From Uloborus plumipes (Eukaryota > Arthropoda > Arachnida > Araneae > Uloboridae): a stretch of DNA of 64,000 nt. The translations under genes and the position numbers were made by a program. The notes below the pieces were generated by a model that had not been told where the DNA came from, made no database searches, and was given only the letters and a program-made list of their open reading frames with translations. Location: NCBI GenBank assembly GCA_038373865.1, contig JAXGGA010003004.1, positions 46,478 through 110,477 of the forward strand, given 5' to 3'. Positions 12,890 through 23,730 of the stretch are shown one piece after another. Each line of letters opens with the position of its first letter. Positions within the stretch are counted from its first letter, which is position 1.

Positions 12890-13433
12890 GCACTGTAAAA
12901 AATGAATGTTGTTTTTACAGTATAATGCAGCTAATTTTGTAGTCATTTTGCAGTAATAAACTGAAAAAAATTGCTAATTTTACTGTAGTAAACTGAAAAA
13001 ATTGTTAATTTTACAATAGTAAGCTGTAAATTGTTTACAGAAATAGACAGTAAAATTGCTAGTTTTAGTTAATTATTGGTGCATTTTACAATTTTAAACT
13101 GGAACCTCTGCCACCAGTAATAAACTAAAACTGCTTATTTTACAATAGTAAACTGTAAAATTGCTAGTTTACAGTAGTAAACGTGCATTTTACAGTTTTA
13201 AACTGGGACCTCTGCTGCCTGTGTTACACTGTTGTTTTTAAAGTATAATACAGCTAATTTTATGGAAATATGGTAATAAACTGTAACGTTACTAATTTTG
13301 CAGTAATAAACTGAAATTGCTTTAGTTTTACAGTAATAAACTAAACTATCTAGTTTAAATTTATTACTGCGCTTTTACAGTTTTTAACTGAAACCTCTGC
13401 GTTCAGTATAAAACTAAAAACAACTTATTATTT
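12890..13433. repeat. Degenerate array of TTTTACAGTARTAAACTG units
   Basis: The phrase TTTTACAGTAGTAAACTG and close variants recur many times, separated by related AT-rich text, with ACTG.AACCTCTGC recurring at about 13101, 13205 and 13389. On either side, a segment AACAA(A/T)CAACGATG.TTCAC occurs at about 12850 and 14307, as if a longer repeat had been opened by the array and by the hAT insertion that follows. Confidence 0.7.
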
Positions 13434-13441
13434 GCAGTGTA

Positions 13442-14175
13442 CAAGGGCGTAGTCAGGACTCACGTTAGGGGGGTGCAAGCAGTGGCACCCCAATAGGAGG
13501 TCACTGTGACTTCCCAAAAAGTTCTTATTCGATACAAATTGGCTGATGAAATTTGAAAACAGTTAGAAAGTATTGCAAGGCTGAACTTCTTTATTTTATT
13601 TATTTTTTCTTTTATTATTTTATTTATTTATATTCGTGATGCCTCACGTCTCTTTTGGCAGATATAGATAATTATGCATTCTTCTATTTTATTTATTTTT
13701 TTTTTTAATCATTCAGTAAAGTTCTGAGTTTCATTCGGTAAATTAAAAGTTTTCTCCTCAATGTGATTAATAGTGCTTCTTGACATTTTTCGGTAATATT
13801 TCACCCTAAAATTTTTATTCTTCGCATACTCAGATTAAAAAATTTGTTTTCAAGCTAAAAGACAAATTTGGGTTTGTAAAAAGGACCCGTGTTAGGTAAA
13901 GAATGAAGCGCATTCTCTGATAAGTGGCGCCAAGGACTTGAAATTTATTGGTGGGAGAGGAGGCGAGGGGGAGGGGGACTCTCAATGACCGAATGAAATT
14001 CGAAATTTCACCGAGTAATAAAATACGAACTTATTTGTCTGCACCAGCATGTTACAATGAAAAGCATGAAAGGGGACAAAATCGTTTTTCAAAAAAATAA
14101 AATGGGGGGTCACAGTGAGCTCCCATTGGCTCTGATCTAGGGGGGTGCAGCTGCACCCCCCTAGCTACGCCCTTG
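13442..14175. mobile_element. Non-autonomous hAT element (734 bp)
   Basis: Inverted ends CAAGGGCGTAG and CTACGCCCTTG with an exact 8-bp target duplication GCAGTGTA (13434-13441 and 14176-14183). Subterminal GGGGGGTGCA and TGCACCCCCC pair as well. There is no intact coding sequence. Confidence 0.92.
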
Positions 14176-14183
14176 GCAGTGTA

Positions 14184-16299
14184 TTTGATTTAGCATCTCT
14201 GATTTATCTTATTTTCAGTCAGTTTTGAAGTAGATTCGTTCGTAAACAAACGCCAACAATCATGAGGTGGACTAGATTTTATGAGCGCGCCGTTTGTAAA
14301 ATTATAAACAATCAACGATGCTTCACAAAGAAATCATGTTTCTTTAATGCTTGGTTCGAGCGTCTCTGATTTATTTTATTTTCAATCCATTTTGGGGTAA
14401 AATTATCCTTAGACGAAAGTCCATAATCGTGTGGTATCCAGGATTTGAATTAGTGTGAGCTCCAATGCAAGAACTTCCTATATACAGACCCGTCATTTAG
14501 AGGGGTCAATTACCTCCATCCCCCGTCTTTTGAAAAATAAGATTGTTATATATAATTGGGTGTGGGTTGTTTGTTTTTCGATAAAACTGACATTGAGATA
14601 CACCGTTTGCTCCCCCCCCCCCCCTCTCATGGAAAAATTGGCATGACTTGCCTGGTTTTATGTGAAAATATTTGATATTGCTGTGAGATTATATCGAATT
14701 TTTTTTTCTGCAGCTAATAAATCGAAACAAAACATTTTCTTTTCAAAAATTATTTATATACTTCTGAATTTTTCGCATATAAATTAACATAAATTTCCGC
14801 ATTTCTACAATTTTTTTAGCTATCAAACTTATCTCTTAGCATGTAAGAAAAGGGAAGAAAAAAAAGGGATGGCTCAAAATGGCGGACGGGAGCTTTCAGC
14901 CCCGACTGGGATGCCGTGCGGGATTTGCTCCGTGGTATTGCACAGAGAGCAACTTTAAATCTATTTTTCCGAGGAATAGGGTTATCGGTAGAGGGGTGTC
15001 TTTGGGCGGCAGGTGACCTTGTGTTCTACACCGGATGCCCTGTACCACGCGTCACCAGCAGACCGTTTTTTTCCCACCTTTTTCGTGAGAAGAAAGTCCA
15101 GGTGGCTTCACGTGATACCCATTTGAGGGCTTTCCCGTCGCGATTTACGAGGGGAGAGATCCAGATATTTTGATGTATCTGCTGTGGCAATAAAAAAAAA
15201 TTATTGTGTGTTTAAAAATGTGCGCGGCTTTTGACGAATGGTGCTGAGGTTTAGTTGACAGATGAAAGCGGAGCGGTATTTCTTTTGTGAATGTCGTAGA
15301 TGAATGCCGCATGCATACCTTGCGTTTTCAGCTGGTGCATATGTAAATACAATAACCCCTCTATGTATCGCGCTTCGTTATATCGCTCGTTCGGATATAC
15401 TGCATTTTTCTTTTTACTTTTTTATAGACATGGTGTAAAATCTTTGCTTTAAGTTTAGGACCACTGAAGTCGTTTAGAAATAACTTTTCATTGAAAGTCT
15501 ATTCCTTTGTTTAATCAGTGATTAAAAAAACCGATATTTTCTATTCATTTGAATTTTTGATTTTGTTCATTAAAAAGCATGACATATTAATATTATGAGC
15601 AGAATGAGCACATACGTGGTAGGGTCGTTCACCCCTTCCTGGGAAACACACTTCGTAAACCTTAAAAGAACCATTACGGGTCTTATGCGTGTGTCCCTAA
15701 GCTAAAATTAATTTTATAAATTATCAAATAAAAATTATGCGTAATTTATCTTTCTTACATTGTGAGGTGTCAGAATCTTAACATTAGCAAATGGAAAAGG
15801 CTATTTGTGTTATTTTTTTTTTTCACATATTATTATTTTTTTAATCTCTGGAAACTTCACTATTCAGGAGGTTAAAAGAGTCCCCCCCCCCCCCGACAGT
15901 AAAGCAACCTTATGTATTTCCTTAAATTGCAGATTTGTTTCTGCCCCAATTTTAAAATGATTTAAATTAATCCAGCGACGAGGAACTAAACTACTGAAAT
16001 GTATGCTTTGGCAATTAAAAGCAGACCCTTTATTTATTTATTTTTATGTATGTATTTTTTTATTATTATTATTTTTCTATTTATTTAGTTTTTTCTTATC
16101 AGCACAAACAATGTTTGTTTTTTTAATTCACGTTAAGTTTTATTAAAATATGCTATTAGCTTAAACGTAGATATTGCATAAATTGTTTATTTTTGAATGT
16201 TTTAGTTTCAAAAAATGGAATTTAAGAAATATTTAGTTTGTGTGTGTGTGCGTTCTTTATTTTATTGATATATTAATTATTTAAAACAACAAATATATG

Positions 16300-16304
<5 letters not shown>
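14184..16304. other. No confident gene; GC-richer patch at about 14,870-15,310
   Basis: Mostly AT-rich DNA with C runs at 14612 and 15883. The patch near 14.9-15.3 kb has clearly more G and C and a good start context at 14879 (see its own entry). TACAATAACCCCTCTATGTA at about 15347 resembles a pogo/Tigger end without a partner. Confidence 0.5.
14879..15017 (+). other. Candidate 5' exon or promoter-proximal patch
   Basis: An ATG in a good context (AAAATGGCGGACGGG) opens a frame of about 46 codons to TGA at 15017-15019, crossing a possible donor GCAG|GTGACC at 15016. Its GC content is well above the surroundings, as in many arthropod first exons. Joined directly to the exon at 24335 by this donor the frame would hit a stop, so another exon or another donor would be needed. 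Equally it may be unrelated to the SAM gene. Confidence 0.25.

Positions 16305-16354
<50 letters not shown>
16305..16354. repeat. (TA)n microsatellite
   Basis: About 25 AT units directly left of the hAT-like element. The matching tract at 20540 suggests that one tract was split by the insertion. Confidence 0.95.
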
Positions 16355-16357
<3 letters not shown>

Positions 16358-17329
16358 AGAGATGGACCGGATATCCGGTAACTATCCGGTATCCGGCCTA
16401 TCCGGTTGATATTTTAAGTATCCGGCACTTCCGGATATCCGATCCGGCTGACCGCCCTGGATACGGATATCCGGAAGATTTTTGCAGGATATCCGGCTAA
16501 GTATCCGGTATTGATGTGGGGAATATCCGGAATTGATGTGAGGGTTATCCGGTATGATGTGAGGACCTAATTAAATATTTTCTTTTTTATAAAAATCTTA
16601 GTTAAAAATTTCATTGTTTGATAAACCTTTTAGATGATGTAATTACTTTTCATCTTTCATTTTTACCAATTTTTGCTTCTAAAACAAAAATTGTGTTATT
16701 CCTCCGACTGTACTGGACATGGAAGCATTCTGCATATTTGATTTTTCACAATTGCCAGATAAAATATGATTGTCTTCAGCTTTTCAAAAATATTTTAGTT
16801 AAAATATTTAGAAAGAAAAGGCTACAAACCTTCAAGGATTAATGTGCGACAAAAGTTTGAAAAAAACTTACGATCATATCGTTAGTTCATAAAAATTAAT
16901 CGCAGTAGCTTTTAATATAAATTCTCAAATTATTTTATTTATTGAATTCTTTTATTTTTAGTTTTTGTGCTTCTAACAAAAATTGCGATCTATTAACACC
17001 CAATGATGTTGTAATTAGATGTTTTTTACTTTGCCACTATTATTGCTTTATTATAATTGAAAATAACATACACTAAATAACCTATCTAACATTGACGAAA
17101 GTTTTCTTTTAGATAATGAAAACATCTGTCCCCATGAATCGTCGCAACTTAAAACCATGCTTTTTTTTTTTTTTGAAAGAGTTTAAATGTGTGTAAAGAA
17201 ATTTTGAATTTTGCACTTTGTTTCGTTCTTTCTTTTTGTAATACACCTTCCTTTCAGAAAAGGTATTTCTCTGCTATTAGAATCTTTTCACGTCTGTCAC
17301 GCCGCTCCGTAACTCCTCGAGAACATGTT

Positions 17330-17526
17330 GAGCATGACCCTAAATAACATTCAATCGAGTTTCGATAACTCAAAGCTTTCTAAACTCAAATATACCTTCA
17401 TTTCAAAGTTTTCATTTGGTCCCAAATTCTTGAAAAGACGGTAAGAACTGCTTGTAACTCGAACAATCAATAACTCCAAGTTTTTAGCCGGTCCCTTGGG
17501 ACTATGAGCTATTGAGACTTGACTGT
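17330..17526. mobile_element. Possible pogo/Tigger-type fragment
   Basis: The right edge reads GAGCTATTGAGACTTGACTG followed by TA, like the inverse of a CAGTC-starting pogo-type end with several 'AACTC' motifs. No left end was found. Confidence 0.4.
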
Positions 17527-17770
17527 ATCTAAGATGTTAATTTGCATCATTAGAAAGTGTATTTTGTCTTTTAGAATTTAAGTAAAACTTTAAGTTAATT
17601 ATTTAGATATAAGTTTATTAATTTATTTTTTAAAGTGAACATGTTTAGAATAATTTTAAATAATAATGATAATATATCGGTCATTTCAGCGAAAATGGTA
17701 CAAATCAGTCCCGATACTTCAGAATTTTGGGAATTAATTTTAATGTTTACCACCAATTAATTATATTTTT

Positions 17771-18540
17771 ACTTCCTTTTACGTAGTAAAGGAAGTATTG
17801 TGATCACGAAAAAAACTTCACTCAAATTTCGGTCTAAATTTTGACGTTGCTCACCCCTGAATGAATGTCGCGTAGTTTTTTCGACCTGTCAGCACGTGCA
17901 TATGTACCTAACAATATACAAACAGCCGAAAAATCAATTTCGACCACCCCCGAGTAAATTACGACGAGTTTTCTCGTGACGTCTGTATGTACGTATGTGC
18001 GGGTGTATGTGCGGAAGTATGTGCGTACGTGGCTCGCATAACTCAAAAACTATGTGCCGTAGAAACTTCTAGCTTGGTATGTAGGCTCTGAGGGGGGTCT
18101 AGTTGTGCACCTCCCTTTGTGATTGCATTCGAAATCCCAAAGGGGTCTTTTACCCCTTTTTTGGGGTAAATCAATGTTAATTTCAATACAGACTCAAGTG
18201 ATATGAATTGGCGCCACCACTTGGCGACATGTCACCAAGATTTTGGTCGCCAAGTGTTTGACGCCAACTTGGCGACATATCGCCAAGTCGGCGACAAATT
18301 TGGCGAAAAAATTATTTTTTGAATTTGGATTCAACTTGGCGCTATTGGCGATATTTTGCGAAAAATTCACTAAATGATATTAAAATCAGCAATATTTAGA
18401 AAAATAACCATTGTAAAATATTTTTGCATTGTTTCGTGGTAGATTAGGGGAGTAAATATTTGAATTGTTACCTTACTCACTCCAAGCACTTTTTTTAACA
18501 CTTAAGGCAACTACTAAGAAATTTACACGTAAAAGGAAGT
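17771..18540. mobile_element. Nested MITE with CTTCCTTTTACGT ends
   Basis: Inverted termini CTTCCTTTTACGT (17772) and ACGTAAAAGGAAG (ending 18539) are flanked by TA, as in Tc1/mariner-type elements. The left end is itself a hairpin (CTTCCTTTTACGTAGTAAAGGAAG, nearly self-complementary). An interior region at about 18215-18310 carries repeated TTGGCGA/TCGCCAA motifs. Short frames on the minus strand are low-complexity (Tyr/Thr/His-rich) and not convincing. Confidence 0.75.
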
Positions 18541-18887
18541 AGTGTGGGGTCCATACCAGATTTTTTTTATTTGTTCTCCATCTAATTGTGTGTAACCAAG
18601 TATTACTTATTTAGGCATAAGCCAATTATAAAGGACCCCCCCCCCCCCAAAAAAAAAAAAAAAATCTTTGGCAAAAGAAGGAAAAAATGATCTGCCCCAG
18701 CTTCAAATTGCTAGGACTTAAAATGCAATTTAAGATTAAGCTGAAATGCAACAACAAAATCATTTGCAATGCACAGCACAAAAAATGCTTCTGACACCCT
18801 TTCTGCTGATTTTTATGTATGTGAACAAAAACATCTTGGAAAAACACCTATTTATCTTTGTTCCTAGATTTTTTTTATGTTTCAAAC

Positions 18888-19240
18888 TGTCCACTCTGTT
18901 ACAAGCCTTTCAGAAATAAAATAAGCAATCGCATTCAATGTGATATTTTTTTTAATAAGTACAAGTAATGTATCTGCTTTGATTACTTTGATACATTGAA
19001 TTATATAATCAGTAACTAAGATAAGCCTAAAATTCTTTGCTGATGATAGTTAATTTGCACTGTGGGATGTCCACTCTGTTACAGTCGCATTAATAGTGCA
19101 AAAAAATATTTTTTCTTGAAATTGCAGCAGAATTAGTTTTAGGATGCTTAGTTCATTTTATACTTGTTTTGTAATTAACTTTTCTTTACGATTAGAAATA
19201 TATTTTTCAAACCTCATTTGTCTCCTCTGTTACACAAAGT
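18888..19240. repeat. Recurring TCCACTCTGTTACA motif
   Basis: TGTCCACTCTGTTACA occurs at about 18889 and 19069, and TCTCCTCTGTTACA at about 19220. The surrounding bounds are unclear; it may be the remains of an element with repeated subterminal motifs. Confidence 0.5.
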
Positions 19241-20536
19241 GGTCGAACTATTCAAAACCCTTAATGAATGACTCATATATACAAGCCATTTACACTTTAT
19301 TATGCACAAATAAAGAGAGAATAATTTTTAAAACAATGATTAGTTGGCGAAAATTACTTCATTTGATAAACTTAACTCGACAATTTCAGACATGATTTGT
19401 ACCATTTTGGCTGGAATAACCCATAAATATAACATTTGCATCTCGGAATGTATCTTTATTTTTTCAAAATGAAGTTGAATTTCGAGGTGATCGTTTAAGA
19501 ATTAGTTTATTAATTTGTTTTTAAAAAAGTGAATGTGTTTAGCATGACCCTTAATGTATTTAAAATGATAATTTGCCACTTTTAAGAATGTGTATCTTAA
19601 TTTTTTGGAACTAAAGTAAAATTTCAAGTTGATTATTTAAGTAAAGTTTACTCATTTGTTTTTTAAAAAGTGAACAACTTTAGCATACCTCTTAAAAGTA
19701 TATTTAAACTGCTGATTTGAATCTTCAGAAAACATGTTCCTTTGTTTTTTGGAGTTATATAAAATTTTTAACTGATTATTTGAGTATAACTTTATTATTA
19801 TTATTATTATTTAACACACTGGTCCTGTTTTAATATTTTCTTCTTTAACTTGCATGTTAGAAAAATTACATGCATATTATTCTTTAAAAAAAAGAATTTC
19901 AAAGCAAAATTTTGCTTTATATTATTGCAAAATTAGAAATAAGAAAATGTGTTACTTTGTAATGAAGTTTAAATTCATAAAATTCTAATAAAATATGTAT
20001 CAATTTGAAGAAAAAAAAAAACGTTTATCTGAGCTTAGTTTTTTTAATTTTTTTTTCTTTGTTTCTTTCTTTTTTTTTTAATATTGGTGAAATATTTAAT
20101 AACTGTATCATTTACGTAGAAACCTATTGAAATGATATTGAAACAGAAAAGCTTTAAAATTTAAACTAAGAATAATTAAAAGTTTAAACTTTGAGTATAT
20201 ACAGAAATATTTAATTCAATCTTTTAAAGTTTCGTCTATTTTGATAAAAATACATAATTTAGAAAGAAATCACAATATGCTAGTGTTTCATTTCATATGT
20301 AGCGCTACTCCTGTACAAATAAAATAGAGGCTTTAAAAATTAATTTAAATGTATTTAACATGTTCTTAAAGAAATTATGCGAGAAACAACTTTGATTTAT
20401 TGTTTTGAAGCTGCATTACATAAAAATAAGCGAACATGCAATGTAATTGTAATGCCGGATATCCGGTATCCGGCGTGTGATGAGCCACCGGATATTCGGT
20501 ATCCGGTATCCGGCAAAATCACTATCCGGTCCATCC

Positions 20537-20539
<3 letters not shown>

Positions 20540-20581
<42 letters not shown>
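20540..20581. repeat. (TA)n microsatellite
   Basis: The tract lies between the hAT right end and the left arm of the retroelement palindrome. Confidence 0.95.
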
Positions 20582-20583
<2 letters not shown>

Positions 20584-21128
20584 AAACAAATAAAAAATAC
20601 TAATAATGAAATCGAAAATGGCACATTAGGAGAAGTGAAAGGAGAAAGGTTGAATCCAGAGCTCATCAGCCGTGGGGGATTCAAGAGTGGTCGAAAGACC
20701 AAAAAATTTTAAAAATAAACTAAAGAGAGGATGTTTTAGTTCAAAATATGCAGTCTACAGATATTCATTGGGCAAAAAAGCACCAATGTGAGCCTGCAAA
20801 CCGCACATTAGAACAAAAACCTAAAACTAAAAGCAGGGGTTTCGCCTCGACCGATTAGGAATAAAATTCCCAAAAACCGGCCACCCACAGGACGGTCCTG
20901 CTGTGAAAATAAAAACATCTCACCTGAAGTTCCGCGCGACAAAATCCAAAATCATATCCAGCAAATCAGGAGGCAGTCCAGTTGTCAAAATATAAGGTAA
21001 ATCCGTGTCCAAAAAACAAATCCTAAAACGTTCCGGTCTACCATTTACACGTGCTCAAAAAATATCCATCCCTGCAATCCTGAAAATGGTTTCTTCCAGC
21101 GATTTCATACGATTGAACAGTTAAACAG

Positions 21129-22094
21129 TTACAGTGAAGCAAAGTCGTTATTGAAGGTTATACTTGAGCAAACATTTTTAATTAGATTTTTTGGAAAATT
21201 GTTGTCAAATAGTATATTTTTAAGAAGAGAAATTTCTAAATTAAAAGCAGTTTCAGTGTTACAAATTCTTTTAATTCGCAAGGCTTGTGAAATAATGATG
21301 CCAATGAAAACTTTTTTGCTAAGGCAGGAATTATAATCTTGTAGGCTATTGACTTTAAATTGGAATTCACGTCTTTTGTCATAAATTGTGGTGTAACAGA
21401 AGGAGCCAATTTCTATGTTAATGTCCAGGAAATTAAAAATCTTTTGATTTTGACTGGTTTTTTTAAGCGTTAAGGAGTTATGATAAATAGTTTTGCTGAG
21501 CTCAGAGAAATTGGAAAAATTAATGCATAGAAGATCATCAATGTATCTACAACAGAGAGGTGTAGAGGAGGGGTTTTCAATCGAAAATTTTCTTTCATAA
21601 AACAAGAGAAAAAGGTTGGCAAGGGTTGAACTAAAATTAGCTCCCATTGCAATACCATTGATTTGTTGAAAACATGAATTACCATTTTTAAAAAAATTAT
21701 TGAAAATGCAAAATTTAAACAGATTAAGAAAAAAGCTTTCATTCAAATCGAGTGTGTCATTCACAGAGCTAAAAAGCTCAGACACAGTGGAAAAAAGCTC
21801 ACAAAGGGGGATGTTAGTAAAGAGATTTTCAAAATCAAAGGTTTCAAGGCTATTTATGTCAAGCATATTGAGCAGATTGATCACTTCAACGCTGTTATTA
21901 ATAATCCAAAACCATTTTTCATGTTGAAGTTGAAGTTGTTCCAGAATTTTTTTGAGAAAATATTCAAGTTTTACACTAAGAGTTTTCCCAATAGTGTTGG
22001 TGGCAGAACAAATAAAACGGAACCCAACAGGTGTCTTATGGAATTTAGGAATGGCATAAAGGTAAGGCAAGGCTACAGAATCAGGTCGCGGCAA
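21129..22094 (-). CDS. Penelope-type reverse transcriptase, 5'-truncated (left copy)
   Basis: The frame gives about 321 residues of reverse transcriptase from the fingers to the palm. Visible motifs are PKFHKTPVGFRFI, FDFENLFTNIP (motif A, with the first catalytic Asp), GIAMGANFSSTLANLF (motif B), CRYIDDLL (motif C, with the YIDD catalytic pair) and FLDINI. LFTNIP and the PKFHK opening are typical of Penelope-like enzymes. The open frame continues a few codons upstream to the palindrome centre without a natural ATG, so the N-terminal part is lost. No GIY-YIG endonuclease domain follows the stop. The right copy encodes the same protein. Confidence 0.82.
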   Translation of the reverse strand: MPRPDSVALPYLYAIPKFHKTPVGFRFICSATNTIGKTLSVKLEYFLKKILEQLQLQHEKWFWIINNSVEVINLLNMLDINSLETFDFENLFTNIPLCELFSTVSELFSSVNDTLDLNESFFLNLFKFCIFNNFFKNGNSCFQQINGIAMGANFSSTLANLFLLFYERKFSIENPSSTPLCCRYIDDLLCINFSNFSELSKTIYHNSLTLKKTSQNQKIFNFLDINIEIGSFCYTTIYDKRREFQFKVNSLQDYNSCLSKKVFIGIIISQALRIKRICNTETAFNLEISLLKNILFDNNFPKNLIKNVCSSITFNNDFASL

Positions 22095-22131
22095 TTTGAA
22101 AAGTTTATAAGCAGTTTATAAACTTTTCAAA

Positions 22132-23097
22132 TTGCCGCGACCTGATTCTGTAGCCTTGCCTTACCTTTATGCCATTCCTAAATTCCATAAGACACCTGTT
22201 GGGTTCCGTTTTATTTGTTCTGCCACCAACACTATTGGGAAAACTCTTAGTGTAAAACTTGAATATTTTCTCAAAAAAATTCTGGAACAACTTCAACTTC
22301 AACATGAAAAATGGTTTTGGATTATTAATAACAGCGTTGAAGTGATCAATCTGCTCAATATGCTTGACATAAATAGCCTTGAAACCTTTGATTTTGAAAA
22401 TCTCTTTACTAACATCCCCCTTTGTGAGCTTTTTTCCACTGTGTCTGAGCTTTTTAGCTCTGTGAATGACACACTCGATTTGAATGAAAGCTTTTTTCTT
22501 AATCTGTTTAAATTTTGCATTTTCAATAATTTTTTTAAAAATGGTAATTCATGTTTTCAACAAATCAATGGTATTGCAATGGGAGCTAATTTTAGTTCAA
22601 CCCTTGCCAACCTTTTTCTCTTGTTTTATGAAAGAAAATTTTCGATTGAAAACCCCTCCTCTACACCTCTCTGTTGTAGATACATTGATGATCTTCTATG
22701 CATTAATTTTTCCAATTTCTCTGAGCTCAGCAAAACTATTTATCATAACTCCTTAACGCTTAAAAAAACCAGTCAAAATCAAAAGATTTTTAATTTCCTG
22801 GACATTAACATAGAAATTGGCTCCTTCTGTTACACCACAATTTATGACAAAAGACGTGAATTCCAATTTAAAGTCAATAGCCTACAAGATTATAATTCCT
22901 GCCTTAGCAAAAAAGTTTTCATTGGCATCATTATTTCACAAGCCTTGCGAATTAAAAGAATTTGTAACACTGAAACTGCTTTTAATTTAGAAATTTCTCT
23001 TCTTAAAAATATACTATTTGACAACAATTTTCCAAAAAATCTAATTAAAAATGTTTGCTCAAGTATAACCTTCAATAACGACTTTGCTTCACTGTAA
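22132..23097 (+). CDS. Penelope-type reverse transcriptase, 5'-truncated (right copy)
   Basis: Identical in translation to the minus-strand copy, including the YIDD active-site motif and the same stop. In-frame codons reach back to the palindrome centre (YKLFK before LPRPD), and the apparent start is not ATG. The 3' non-coding part is about 640 bp and ends at a (TA)n tract. An endonuclease-lacking Penelope lineage or a 3'-truncated family would both explain the missing GIY-YIG domain. Confidence 0.82.
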   Translation: MPRPDSVALPYLYAIPKFHKTPVGFRFICSATNTIGKTLSVKLEYFLKKILEQLQLQHEKWFWIINNSVEVINLLNMLDINSLETFDFENLFTNIPLCELFSTVSELFSSVNDTLDLNESFFLNLFKFCIFNNFFKNGNSCFQQINGIAMGANFSSTLANLFLLFYERKFSIENPSSTPLCCRYIDDLLCINFSNFSELSKTIYHNSLTLKKTSQNQKIFNFLDINIEIGSFCYTTIYDKRREFQFKVNSLQDYNSCLSKKVFIGIIISQALRIKRICNTETAFNLEISLLKNILFDNNFPKNLIKNVCSSITFNNDFASL

Positions 23098-23730
23098 CTG
23101 TTTAACTGTTCAATCGTATGAAATCGCTGGAAGAAACCATTTTCAGGATTGCAGGGATGGATATTTTTTGAGCACGTGTAAATGGTAGACCGGAACGTTT
23201 TAGGATTTGTTTTTTGGACACGGATTTACCTTATATTTTGACAACTGGACTGCCTCCTGATTTGCTGGATATGATTTTGGATTTTGTCGCGCGGAACTTC
23301 AGGTGAGATGTTTTTATTTTCACAGCAGGACCGTCCTGTGGGTGGCCGGTTTTTGGGAATTTTATTCCTAATCGGTCGAGGCGAAACCCCTGCTTTTAGT
23401 TTTAGGTTTTTGTTCTAATGTGCGGTTTGCAGGCTCACATTGGTGCTTTTTTGCCCAATGAATATCTGTAGACTGCATATTTTGAACTAAAACATCCTCT
23501 CTTTAGTTTATTTTTAAAATTTTTTGGTCTTTCGACCACTCTTGAATCCCCCACGGCTGATGAGCTCTGGATTCAACCTTTCTCCTTTCACTTCTCCTAA
23601 TGTGCCATTTTCGATTTCATTATTAGTATTTTTTATTTGTTTTATTATATACTTGGCTTTGTAGTTTAGCTGCTTTGCGCATCTATGGGCTTTTGGTGTG
23701 GTCTCTTCGTTTTTCCTCTTACAATTCTAT

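Larger units (their letters stand above)
17530..19790. repeat. Diverged tandem units of about 135-140 bp, interrupted
   Basis: A unit with the landmarks TTTGCATC..TTAGAAAATGT, TAAAATTT.AAGTTGATTATTTAAGT and AGTGAACATGTTTAGCATGACCCTTAA appears at about 17530-17665, 19430-19555, 19556-19690 and 19691-19790. The first copy is separated from the others by about 1.8 kb that includes the nested element at 17771. Confidence 0.6.
16357..20539. mobile_element. Ac-type hAT-like element with ATCCGG-rich ends (4.2 kb)
   Basis: The left end TAGAGATGGACCGGATA and the inverse of the right end TAGGGATGGACCGGATA differ at one base of 17, and TAGGGATG resembles Ac-type hAT termini. The flanks ATATATTT and ATATATAT agree at seven of eight positions, as expected for insertion in a (TA)n tract. 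Repeats of TATCCGG and GGATATCCGG fill the first 200 bp and last 90 bp. I find no transposase frame inside; the interior holds a nested element and a diverged repeat array. Confidence 0.75.

Noticed and set aside
17834..18046. Tyr/Thr/His-rich 70-residue frame
   Set aside because: It lies in the nested TIR element and follows GTATGT-type simple repeats.
20377..20712. 111- and 101-residue frames with IYIYIY tracts
   Set aside because: They read through the (TA)n tract and the ATCCGG repeats of the hAT end; low complexity, no family.
21151..23075. Several 60-90 residue open frames in pairs on both strands inside the palindrome
   Set aside because: They are other-frame shadows of the reverse transcriptase, doubled by the inverted repeat.
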